This document shows, piece by piece, positions 34,706 through 42,460 of a DNA stretch of 64,000 nucleotides. Source of the stretch: Bacteroidia bacterium (GTDB lineage: Bacteria; Bacteroidota; Bacteroidia; Chitinophagales; Chitinophagaceae); NCBI GenBank assembly GCA_030427635.1, contig JAUIBA010000015.1, positions 1-64,000 on the forward strand, given 5' to 3'. Under the pieces are notes generated by a model. The model ran no database searches. It worked only from the letters and a program-made list of their open reading frames with translations, and was not told the DNA's origin. Position numbers and translations under genes: made by a program. The first letter of the stretch is position 1, and every line of letters begins with the position of its first letter.

Positions 34706-34846
34706 GTGTATCTTTAACCATGTGCTGGTTGTTGGTGAATCCATAGACACCGTGCCGTTGATTGGTGGGTACAACCATTTTTGTACTTAATTGAAAATAA
34801 GGCACTTATAACATGGTTGTACAGGAGGAACACCAACAATGGCGGA
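34706..34846 (+). repeat. Leader repeat R2, copy 2 (full length)
   Basis: Outer arms TTGTTGGTG (34729-34737) and CACCAACAA (34831-34839) match perfectly. Inner arms GTACAACCAT and ATGGTTGTAC form a 10-bp inverted repeat. The AGGAGG before the 3' arm is kept. The copy resembles copy 1 over its whole length. Confidence 0.8.
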
Positions 34847-35028
34847 ATGAAGCGTGCCGTAGCATCTCCGAAGCATTCGGGGACGAGTGGGGTTATGTTG
34901 TTATGCCTACTGCACGGCAATTAGAGATTGCCCTCCACTGTGACTTAGACAGAGTCTACGCCAAGCTAGGTATCGACGAGCATATTTCTCAACATTTTAA
35001 TAAAACAAGATTTTTCAGCAAAAGATGA
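34813..35028 (+). CDS. Short ORF of unknown nature, possibly a gene fragment
   Basis: This 71-codon frame begins inside repeat R2 (MVVQEEHQQWRNE) and continues into unique sequence with RSISEAFGDEWGYVVMPTAR and CDLDRVYAKLGIDEH. In R2 copy 1 the same frame stops after MVVQEEHQQWRKQ, so the start is repeat-derived. The unique part is less AT-rich than its neighbours and looks protein-like. I do not recognise it. It may be the 3' end of a lost gene joined to the repeat, or a real small protein. Confidence 0.35.
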   Translation: MVVQEEHQQWRNEACRSISEAFGDEWGYVVMPTARQLEIALHCDLDRVYAKLGIDEHISQHFNKTRFFSKR

Positions 35029-35113
35029 TTTTCTAAAAGGTTTTGCCCACTATTGATAAGCAGATAGGGTACAATGGATACAAATTTTTAAATTAACTTG
35101 GTAACATTTTTTT

Positions 35114-35500
35114 ATGAAAAGATCTTTTTTAGCAATAACATTTGCTTTTACAGGCTGCGTAGCAGATTACAGATATTTATTGACTGTAACGAATAATTCC
35201 ACAGCCAATATTACCTATGTTATTGGATATAACTACCCAGATACAAGCATACCGCCAAACGATGGACGATTAATATCGAAATTGGTTCCTTCGGAATCAA
35301 AAACATATGAAAGTTCCGAAAAATGGGAGAGTAAGATAGATGCTGCCCCCGGAAAGAAATTTTCTTACTTTTTTTTTAATACAGATACAATTAGCAAGTA
35401 CGGTTGGGACACCATTCGTATACATAACAAGATACTTAAGAGAATAGATATTTCTGCTCAAGAATTGAAAAGCATAGGTTATAAAATAATTTATGAATAA
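35114..35500 (+). CDS. Hypothetical small lipoprotein
   Basis: The 128-aa product begins MKRSFLAITFAFTGC, a short lipoprotein signal with the lipidated Cys at residue 15. The mature part has a beta-rich start (LLTVTNNSTANITYVIGYNY) and a later KFSYFFFNTDTISKYGWDTI stretch, ending ELKSIGYKIIYE. It is strongly AT-rich. I recognise no family. Its position at the end of the repeat-led array and its exported nature match the other members of the cluster. There is no repeat directly in front of it. Confidence 0.6.
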   Translation: MKRSFLAITFAFTGCVADYRYLLTVTNNSTANITYVIGYNYPDTSIPPNDGRLISKLVPSESKTYESSEKWESKIDAAPGKKFSYFFFNTDTISKYGWDTIRIHNKILKRIDISAQELKSIGYKIIYE

Positions 35501-35523
35501 TGTATAGCGCCAGTTAGATAGTT

Positions 35524-35690
35524 TATCCCTGATGTTGCAATAGAAAGTGCAATAATTGACTTAACTTCTTGGTTGTCAATGTCAATTTTGATTAAAATTC
35601 AATTGTAATGCAGTTGGATTTTAACTGTGCAAAGTTTTGAGAATCAATAACTAACAATGAAACATACTTCTATTGCAACATCTGGGGTTA
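35524..35690. mobile_element. MITE-like element with about 24-bp terminal inverted repeats
   Basis: The left end TATCCCTGATGTTGCAATAG (35524) and the right end, read on the minus strand, TAACCCCAGATGTTGCAATA (35690), share GATGTTGCAATAGAA exactly and most of the outer bases. The 167-bp interior is AT-rich and non-coding. A target duplication is not evident. A non-autonomous derivative of a transposon is the simplest reading; a large attenuator-like hairpin is an alternative. Confidence 0.55.
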
Positions 35691-35779
35691 AGTATCATGT
35701 GTCTTTGCATCTTTAAGGCAAAAGGTTAGAAGCGTTTTGTATGCAATTTATTTGCAGAGGTAGTAGAATGCCAACAAGA

Positions 35780-35828
35780 ATAACCATGGTGAGTTTTCAT
35801 GTATAATCTGTAAACTCACCATAGTTAT
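35780..35828. repeat. Long hairpin, 17-bp stem
   Basis: ATAACCATGGTGAGTTT pairs with AAACTCACCATAGTTAT with a single mismatch around a 15-base loop. It may be a terminator, a small-element end, or a protein-binding palindrome. No T-run follows on either side. Confidence 0.6.
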
Positions 35829-35934
35829 ATACACATATTGGAAGTTTAATCTTCTATATACAGCTCACTGAAGGAACGTTCTTACCTAGTCAACCATTTC
35901 TATCTTCTGTATTATGACTGTAATCAAGGAGTTC

Positions 35935-35956
35935 ATGGCGGAACTGGTTGACGCGC
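35935..35956 (+). pseudogene. Fragment resembling the 5' half of a tRNA-Leu
   Basis: ATGGCGGAACTGGTTGACGC matches the D-arm region of bacterial tRNA-Leu (TGGCGGAAxTGGTAGACGC) with one change in the D-loop. No anticodon arm or 3' half follows, so it is a remnant. Confidence 0.4.
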
Positions 35957-36056
35957 AATCATCGCCAGCAATGTGCCACTCAATTGACATTTAGACAGCA
36001 AAAATTGCGTCCAATGGGGAATTGGGTGATTACAAAAAAGCTCATCCATCACACAT

Positions 36057-36084
36057 GGTCTCGTAGCTCAGTTGGTTGAGCAGC
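36057..36084 (+). pseudogene. Fragment of a tRNA-Lys 5' half, inverted relative to the intact gene
   Basis: These 28 bases equal the first 28 bases of the intact tRNA-Lys (36393 downward, minus strand) except for one D-loop base (GGTTGAG against GGTAGAG). The match ends before the anticodon arm. The same GGTTGA variant occurs in the Leu-like fragment 100 bp upstream. Confidence 0.55.
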
Positions 36085-36261
36085 ATGTCGTTCTATAAAA
36101 AGATCAAATGACCTTCAAGAGTAGAAAGTGGTGAAACAAAACGAATTTAAACTCAATGCTTTGACGTCACTATCGAACCTGACAAATACTGCGACAGAAG
36201 GCCGTTCAGAAGTTTCCTTCCAACGGATACTGCAAGTTTCAGTGCGGGCAATTTTCTGCAG

Positions 36262-36298
36262 AAAGTAAAAAGGCGTCACATTTTGCATGTAACGCCTT
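36262..36298 (-). terminator. Intrinsic terminator of tRNA-Lys
   Basis: On the minus strand AAGGCGT and ACGCCTT (36298-36292 and 36276-36270) form a stem around a loop that can itself pair (ACAT with ATGT). It is followed by TTTTACTTTC. It sits 23 bp after the tRNA 3' end. Confidence 0.75.
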
Positions 36299-36320
36299 GA
36301 TAACCAATTAAATTAAGGTG

Positions 36321-36393
<73 letters not shown>

Positions 36394-36449
36394 TTAATTT
36401 GGGACAGCGAAGGTAAGAAAAAAATAACGTTACGGGAATGGGTGTAGCT

Positions 36450-37733
36450 TTAAAGTGGCCATGCTACAATCTTATTCACCATGTCTTCTCTGTGTGGCGC
36501 CTGTATGCGTACATAGTTGTCGCTATATCCTTCCATCATACCGTTTTTGCTGGTATGCTCAAAGAGTACATTACGCATCTGGCCGCGCTGCTGCTCAGTG
36601 AAATACTGCATTTTCTGGTAAGAGAGGTTGCGCAGGGTTTTATTGCGCTCATTGCGTATGTGAATGGGTACTGCAGCATCCATCTCTGCAGCCAGTGTAT
36701 TGATACGCTCAGAGTAGGTGAATACGTGCAGATAGGATATATCTGTTTCATGCAGGAAACGGAAAGTATCCTGAAAGTCTTCATCTGTCTCGCCGGGGAA
36801 GCCTACTATCACATCGGCACCTATGCAGCAGTGTGGCATCAGCGCTTTTATGCGTTGCACCCTGTCGGTGTACAGATTGCTGCGGTAGCGGCGGCGCATG
36901 AGTCCCAGTATGCGGTCGCTACCACTCTGCAGTGGTATATGAAAGTGAGGCATGAAGCGGGATGAGCCTGCCACAAAGTCTATAATCTCATCCGTGAGCA
37001 GATTGGGCTCTATAGATGAAATACGGAACCGCTCTACCCCCGGGGCCGCATCGGCATCTATGGCCTGTATCAGCTCCAGAAATGATGAGTCACGTGTGCG
37101 CCCGCCATCGGCTCCTTTGCCAAAGTCGCCCAGGTTGATGCCGGTAAGTACTACTTCCCTTACGCCACTTTGTGCCAGCTCATTAATATTTGCCAGTACT
37201 CCTTTTATACTATCGCTGCGGCTATGACCCCTGGCCAGCGGTATGGTGCAGAAACTACAGTTGTAGTCGCAGCCGTCCTGTACTTTAAGGAATGTACGTG
37301 TGCGGTCGTTGACTGAATAAGAGCTGTGAAACCCGGAAACGTCCTCAATGTCGCAGGAGCAAATCCTTGCGCCTCCACCATCGGCAGGGCCGGCAGCTAT
37401 TTCCCGCAGGTGTGCAGCAAGGTTAAATTTTTCTGCAGCACCCAGTACCAGATCTACGCCTTCAATAGCCGCTATTTCCTGCGGTTTCAGTTGTGCATAG
37501 CAGCCGGTTATCACTACAGCTGCATCAGGGTTGCGGCGCTGAATGCGCCGTACAATCTGTCGGCACTCTTTATCGGCATTTTCTGTAACGGAGCATGTAT
37601 TTATTACATACACATCGGCAAGGTCGTCAAAATCCTTTTTTATAAAGCCGTCAGCTTCCAGCATACGGCTCAGTGCCGATGTCTCGGAATAATTAAGCTT
37701 ACAGCCCAGTGTATGAAATGCTACTGACTTCAT
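36450..37733 (-). CDS. mtaB: tRNA t6A37 methylthiotransferase MtaB
   Basis: This radical-SAM enzyme converts t6A37 to ms2t6A37 in tRNAs reading ANN codons, including tRNA-Lys. The N-terminal MTTase domain has TLGCKLNYSE, a second Cys at VINTCSV and a third at ITGCYAQ for the auxiliary iron-sulfur cluster. The radical-SAM Cys triad is in DGCDYNCSFCTIPLARG. The C-terminal part (RNERNKTLRNLSYQKMQYF) is of normal length, 427 aa. The minus-strand ATG is followed by MKSVAFHT, and a TACCTTTG box stands 25 bp upstream. It lies next to the tRNA-Lys gene, one of its likely substrates, perhaps by chance. Confidence 0.95.
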   Translation of the reverse strand: MKSVAFHTLGCKLNYSETSALSRMLEADGFIKKDFDDLADVYVINTCSVTENADKECRQIVRRIQRRNPDAAVVITGCYAQLKPQEIAAIEGVDLVLGAAEKFNLAAHLREIAAGPADGGGARICSCDIEDVSGFHSSYSVNDRTRTFLKVQDGCDYNCSFCTIPLARGHSRSDSIKGVLANINELAQSGVREVVLTGINLGDFGKGADGGRTRDSSFLELIQAIDADAAPGVERFRISSIEPNLLTDEIIDFVAGSSRFMPHFHIPLQSGSDRILGLMRRRYRSNLYTDRVQRIKALMPHCCIGADVIVGFPGETDEDFQDTFRFLHETDISYLHVFTYSERINTLAAEMDAAVPIHIRNERNKTLRNLSYQKMQYFTEQQRGQMRNVLFEHTSKNGMMEGYSDNYVRIQAPHREDMVNKIVAWPL

Positions 37734-37758
37734 TGTGTACCTTCCTGCTAAAGGGCTG

Positions 37759-37766
37759 CAAAGGTA
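37759..37766 (-). promoter_or_regulatory. Candidate -7 box for mtaB (TACCTTTG)
   Basis: This exact TAnnTTTG on the minus strand lies 25 bp before the mtaB ATG. A -33 element at the usual spacing is not clear. Confidence 0.5.
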
Positions 37767-38076
37767 CAGATAAATAATATGTGGCTGATTAACAAAGATG
37801 TATGTTCAAATTCATATACAAACAGAACAAAGTTGTATATTTACAATAGGTATTTTGTATAGTACTGAAGCCGGTGTGAAATGCAATATATATTTTAACT
37901 AAAAGCAATTTATATTTAATTAAAAATATGTTCATTATGCTATTGTAGATTAAATATTCATAAAAAGCCAACGCATAGCTACAGCTGTATGTCTTTTATG
38001 AAAGAGATGGTCTATCCGGCCATGTTTACTATATAACGCTAAACAAACTATCTTAAAACAGATAAAAACGTTTATC
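37767..38076. other. AT-rich divergent intergenic region
   Basis: This region separates mtaB from the T9SS type B protein. It is very AT-rich with no gene or strong hairpin that I can support. It presumably holds the promoter of the gene at 38077, but no TAnnTTTG match is convincing. Confidence 0.4.
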
Positions 38077-41000
38077 ATGGGTTCTACCTTTATCAGGAAA
38101 ATTTCAGCACTTACTGTTGCCATGTGCCTTACTTTCTTTGCATCCAGGGCGCAGCTTACAGTTGTTGATACCGGCGACTGTAACGGGCATGTACTTAATG
38201 CTACAGTAATTGGTACGCTTCCTACCGGAGCAGGTATTACATCAGATGATGGCTACTCTGGTGTTACGCCTATCGGCTTTACTTTTAACTTTTATGGTAC
38301 TAACTATACGCAGTTGGTAATAGGCTCTAACGGGGTACTGAATTTTGACCTTACGCTCGCCGGTGCTTATTGTCCATGGCCTATCACAGCTGCGCTATTG
38401 GGTAACCCCAATATGCGTAATGCCATATGCGGCCCCTGGTGCGACATATACATACCAGCCGGAGGAACCATAACCCGCTCTACATCAGGTACGGCACCAA
38501 ACCGTAAATTTTCTGTTACCTGGTGTGGTACAAGAATGTACTCATGTACTGCAGAATGGGTAACCAGCCAGGTAATACTATATGAAACATCAAACCTGAT
38601 AGAAGTACATACTGCACACAAAACTGTGTGTGCATGGAATAACGGACGTGCTATCACTGGTATTCAGAATGCAGCAGGCACACTGGCTACTGTGGCTCCC
38701 GGCCGCGACTGGACACCTACATGGAGTGTAATAACGCCGCCTGAAGCATGGCGTTTTACACCCTCAGGCGCTACTTATACTGTAGCATCTATTCCGTATG
38801 CACCGCTACCGTTTGCTACCGGTGCTACCTATTGGTATAATACAGCCACGGGCGCTTACCTGGGTACAGGACCATATCTGCCTGTAAATCCTCCTATTTC
38901 TACTACTTATACTGCTGCAGTACTGGGATGTAATGATACCACCAGAGCATACATTACTGTAGGCCCATGCCGTAATGCGTGTGTAGGTGATACCCTGGTG
39001 CTGAACAGGCCCGGAGACTCTACGGGTGCTACCTATATGTGGTATGGTCCTGCTCCGTCAACAACGGTATTTGCTACTACGCAGCAGGCTGTGATATTCC
39101 CTACTACAGCAGCTCATAATGGTACCTTCTCCTGTGTGCGTACCATAGGCGGCGTTTCTGATACAATAGATGTAACTATAAACGTACGTCATAAGCCTAA
39201 TGTCTCAGCCAGCAGTAATGCACCGCTATGTTTAGGTGCAGGTAGTACACTCACTTTGTTTTCTGTATGTGACTCACCATCTGTTACTTATAACTGGAGT
39301 GCATATCCACCATCGTTTACCTCTACATTACAAAACCCAATAAAAACAGGCATTGGTGTAACCGATACCGGAACGTATCAGGTGATAGTGGAGACTGTAT
39401 TCGGATGTAAGGATACAGCAAGTACCTATGTTTATCTGGTAGAAACACCTGACCCTCCCACTGTAAATGCATTCAGTCCTTACTGTCAGAATGATACGTT
39501 TATACCGTTTACTGTAACTGATATAGAGCCGGGAGCAGTTGTATACTGGTATAGTACCGCTTCGGGTGCAGGGGGTACAGTAACGCCTCCTACCGTAAAT
39601 ACAACCATAGCGGGTACTTATAAGTTTTACTTTAACCAGATTATAGGTAGCTGTGAGAGTAATATAGATTCTGTAACAGTGGTGGTTAATCCTATTCCGG
39701 CACCTATTACAGGTATTACAGGTGTGTGTCAGTATATGACTATTACACTGGGTGATGCTACGCCTGGCGGTACATGGAGTACTTCTAATCCTGCTATTGC
39801 GTCTATAGACGGTACAACGGGAGTAGTGACGGGTCATACACCAGGCACAGCTGTGGTATACTACACACTGGCTACCTCCTGCCGTATCAATACGGTTGTA
39901 ACGGTACACCCCAAGCCAGCGCCTCCTATTGTGCCTGAAGTGCGCTACTGTCAGTTTAAGCTGGCGGATCAGTTAAGCGTTACCACTGGCGGTTCAGGAT
40001 ATACAACTACGTGGTACGGACTGGGTGCAACCCCCGGCATCACATCGGGCAGCGGGATGAGTGGTATTGTACCTAATACAGATACAGCTGCAGGTATCTA
40101 TGATTATTATGTTACCCAGACATCGCCTTTCGGTTGTGTGAGCGATAGCGCAAGGTTCCCGGTACGCATAGTAGCTGAGCCATCTATGCCGGTAACAAAA
40201 GATACCAGCTACTGCCAGCATACACCCAACGTGCCACCACTAACAGCAATGGGCGACAGCCTGCGCTGGTACACATCCGCTACAAGTACACCGGGTAGCT
40301 TCTCAGCTCCGGTACCACCTGTAGAAGTGCCAGGTGTAACTACATGGTTTGTGACTCAGACTCAGAACGCCTGCGAAAGCCAGCGCAATACTATATCGGT
40401 AGAAGTACTGGTATTGCCTGACTTTGAAATACAGGCTGAGCGTGACTGGGTATGTCAGTACGACTCACTGGTAATGAATTATGATGGACCCAGCTACATA
40501 GATCCTGCTTATACATGGTCTCTGCCGGTAGGCGCTTCATTTGTAAATGGTACCAGCTATGATGGAGAATCGGTAATGGTAAGCTTTGATACCGTATGGG
40601 GCAGACATGATGTAATACTGACTGTGAGCAACTACGGTGGCAGATGCGCTACATCTGATACGATGCCTGTAAGGGTAATACCAGCACCAGATGCACATGC
40701 ATACATCAAGCAGGATATTTGCCTTGGTGATACCATAACGCTGGCACTTACCAACCATACCAACAACTCTCATACATATACATGGACGCTGGATGGCAAT
40801 CCCATTCTGTCATCGCCTGTAGTGAAGCTGGTAACTAAAAATGAAAACACCGGTGGCCCATATGTGCTTAGCTGGGAAGAGGAAGGAGTACACATCATAA
40901 CTGTAAAGAGCTTCACCGCTGAGGGCTGTACTGCACTGCCTACAGCAGATACTGTGAAAGTACACAAGCTGCCTAATCCTTTATTTGATGTGATAGATAT

Positions 41001-41493
41001 TCCTGATAACTATTGTATAGAGGACAGCCTGCATTTCAAAGCACATGTAAGTGATTACAACTATAGCTACATGTGGGAGCCTGAACATTCGTTCGTAAAT
41101 CAGAACATGCCGGAAATATGGGGGCGTATAGAGCAGCTGAATGGTCGCATAAGCCTTACGGTTACAGACCAGTTCGGATGTCATGCTACTTATACTAAAG
41201 CTTTCAAACCTGACGAGTGCTGTACGGTATCATTGCCTAATGCATTCACACCTAATGGTGACGGGTTGAATGACAGGTTCCGTCCAGGTTTTGCAGGGTA
41301 CAGAAGATTCCACATCTTCCGTGTCAGCAACCGCTGGGGACAGACCATCTTTGAAAGTGCCAACTCTAATCCTTCATGGGATGGTACCTATAATGGTGTG
41401 CCACAGGATATGGGTACTTACTTCTATTATGTTCGCTTCGACTGCGGTGGTAAAACCGTAGAGCAGAAGGGCGATATTACACTTATCCGATAG
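38077..41493 (+). CDS. Surface protein with Ig-like/PKD repeats and T9SS type B (CHU_C) sorting domain
   Basis: This 1138-aa protein has a signal peptide (SALTVAMCLTFFASRAQ) and an N-terminal beta-sandwich (GFTFNFYGTNYTQLVIGSNG). A series of Ig-like repeats each open with a Cys motif such as YCQNDTF, VCQYMTITLG, YCQFKLADQL or YCQHTPNVPP. The end has the gliding-motility-associated CHU_C signature (LPNAFTPNGDGLNDRF, then NRWGQTIFESA, WDGTYNG, GTYFYYVRF), the T9SS type B sorting domain. It is therefore exported and attached at the cell surface, probably as an adhesin-like filament or sheath protein. No catalytic motif is seen. A strong terminator follows 27 bp after the stop. Confidence 0.9.
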   Translation: MGSTFIRKISALTVAMCLTFFASRAQLTVVDTGDCNGHVLNATVIGTLPTGAGITSDDGYSGVTPIGFTFNFYGTNYTQLVIGSNGVLNFDLTLAGAYCPWPITAALLGNPNMRNAICGPWCDIYIPAGGTITRSTSGTAPNRKFSVTWCGTRMYSCTAEWVTSQVILYETSNLIEVHTAHKTVCAWNNGRAITGIQNAAGTLATVAPGRDWTPTWSVITPPEAWRFTPSGATYTVASIPYAPLPFATGATYWYNTATGAYLGTGPYLPVNPPISTTYTAAVLGCNDTTRAYITVGPCRNACVGDTLVLNRPGDSTGATYMWYGPAPSTTVFATTQQAVIFPTTAAHNGTFSCVRTIGGVSDTIDVTINVRHKPNVSASSNAPLCLGAGSTLTLFSVCDSPSVTYNWSAYPPSFTSTLQNPIKTGIGVTDTGTYQVIVETVFGCKDTASTYVYLVETPDPPTVNAFSPYCQNDTFIPFTVTDIEPGAVVYWYSTASGAGGTVTPPTVNTTIAGTYKFYFNQIIGSCESNIDSVTVVVNPIPAPITGITGVCQYMTITLGDATPGGTWSTSNPAIASIDGTTGVVTGHTPGTAVVYYTLATSCRINTVVTVHPKPAPPIVPEVRYCQFKLADQLSVTTGGSGYTTTWYGLGATPGITSGSGMSGIVPNTDTAAGIYDYYVTQTSPFGCVSDSARFPVRIVAEPSMPVTKDTSYCQHTPNVPPLTAMGDSLRWYTSATSTPGSFSAPVPPVEVPGVTTWFVTQTQNACESQRNTISVEVLVLPDFEIQAERDWVCQYDSLVMNYDGPSYIDPAYTWSLPVGASFVNGTSYDGESVMVSFDTVWGRHDVILTVSNYGGRCATSDTMPVRVIPAPDAHAYIKQDICLGDTITLALTNHTNNSHTYTWTLDGNPILSSPVVKLVTKNENTGGPYVLSWEEEGVHIITVKSFTAEGCTALPTADTVKVHKLPNPLFDVIDIPDNYCIEDSLHFKAHVSDYNYSYMWEPEHSFVNQNMPEIWGRIEQLNGRISLTVTDQFGCHATYTKAFKPDECCTVSLPNAFTPNGDGLNDRFRPGFAGYRRFHIFRVSNRWGQTIFESANSNPSWDGTYNGVPQDMGTYFYYVRFDCGGKTVEQKGDITLIR

Positions 41494-41520
41494 TTTTTTT
41501 AAGAAAGCATTACAATTACA

Positions 41521-41556
41521 GCAGCCGTCCCGGGTACCGGGGCGGCTGCTTCTTTC
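41521..41556 (+). terminator. Strong intrinsic terminator
   Basis: GCAGCCGTCCCGG and CCGGGGCGGCTGC make a 13-bp stem (one G-T pair) with a GTA loop, followed by TTCTTTC. It ends the T9SS type B gene. Confidence 0.85.
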
Positions 41557-41568
41557 AGGTAATTAAAG

Positions 41569-41576
41569 TAACTTTG
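41569..41576 (+). promoter_or_regulatory. -7 box (TAACTTTG) abutting the hydratase start
   Basis: This exact TAnnTTTG ends only 4 bases before ATG 41581 and follows the terminator of the previous gene. If used, transcription would begin at or beside the start codon. Confidence 0.6.
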
Positions 41577-41580
41577 AGAC

Positions 41581-42357
41581 ATGTCTTCAGTACTATTAAC
41601 AAGAGAAAACGGTGTGGGTTTCATAACTCTTAACCGCCCTGAGAAATACAATAGCTATAACCGGGAAATGGCAATTCTGCTTCAGCGCGACCTGGATACA
41701 TGTGCTGCTGATGAGAATATACGATGTATATACATAACAGGGGCAGGGAAAGGTTTCTGCTCAGGCCAGGACCTGGCAGAAGCTACCGACCCGAGTGCAG
41801 AAGATTTTGAACGTATGGTGCGGGAGCATTACAATGCTACCATTATGCGTATACGTAACCTGGAGAAGCCGGTAATAGCTGCTGTAAATGGAGTAGCAGC
41901 TGGTGCCGGTGCCAATATAGCACTGGCATGTGATATTGTTTATGCATCTGAAGGCGCTTCTTTCATCCAGGCTTTCAGTAAAATAGGTCTCATCCCTGAT
42001 AGTGGCGGAACATGGTTCCTGCCACGGCTTGTAGGTATGCAGCGCGCATCGGCACTTATGATGACGGGCGATAAGGTAAGTGCTGCAGAAGCTGCCGCAA
42101 TGGGTATGATATACAAGGTATTTCCCGATGACCACTTTGCAGAGGAAACACGAAAAATAGCGCTGAATATGGCAAAGATGCCTACCCGTGGTCTGGCACT
42201 TACCAAGCAGTTGCTGAATGAAACCTATATCCACTCTACTGAGCGTCAGCTGGAGCGGGAGAAGGACCTGCAGATACAGGCGGGGGGGACATTTGACTTC
42301 AGAGAAGGGGTACAGGCGTTTCTGGAAAAGCGCAAACCGGAATTCCGGGGTAACTGA
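41581..42357 (+). CDS. Enoyl-CoA hydratase/isomerase, PaaG-like
   Basis: This crotonase-fold protein of 258 aa has the oxyanion-hole loops at FCSGQDLAEA and AAGAGANIALACD and the acidic catalytic position in KIGLIPDSGGTWFLPRLVG. The FCSGQDL and IGLIPDSGG wording is characteristic of the PaaG group (ring-1,2-epoxyphenylacetyl-CoA isomerase) and related isomerases. No other paa genes are nearby, so it may serve general beta-oxidation or aromatic degradation encoded elsewhere. It is preceded by its own promoter box. Confidence 0.85.
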   Translation: MSSVLLTRENGVGFITLNRPEKYNSYNREMAILLQRDLDTCAADENIRCIYITGAGKGFCSGQDLAEATDPSAEDFERMVREHYNATIMRIRNLEKPVIAAVNGVAAGAGANIALACDIVYASEGASFIQAFSKIGLIPDSGGTWFLPRLVGMQRASALMMTGDKVSAAEAAAMGMIYKVFPDDHFAEETRKIALNMAKMPTRGLALTKQLLNETYIHSTERQLEREKDLQIQAGGTFDFREGVQAFLEKRKPEFRGN

Positions 42358-42445
42358 TATCCGTTTTTGCAGCTATCCACATGCCGTAGTGGATAAATAC
42401 TCAGGAATGTATGCAAGTGCAATGGGGAATGCGTGGGCTAACTGC

Positions 42446-42453
42446 TAATTTTG
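42446..42453 (+). promoter_or_regulatory. -7 box (TAATTTTG) before the DUF4271 gene
   Basis: This exact match lies 7 bases before ATG 42461, again leaving almost no 5' leader. Confidence 0.6.
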
Positions 42454-42460
42454 CAGTACC

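Larger units (their letters stand above)
35501..36261. other. Gene-free accessory stretch with inverted repeats and tRNA fragments
   Basis: No coding region is supported in these 760 bp. Contents in order: a MITE-like element (35524-35690), a long hairpin (35780-35828), a tRNA-Leu-like fragment (35935-35956) and a tRNA-Lys-like fragment (36057-36084). The mix suggests a decayed integration hotspot beside tRNA-Lys. Confidence 0.6.

Noticed and set aside
36438..36965. 175-codon plus-strand frame antisense to mtaB
   Set aside because: mtaB on the minus strand has all family motifs; the antisense frame has none.
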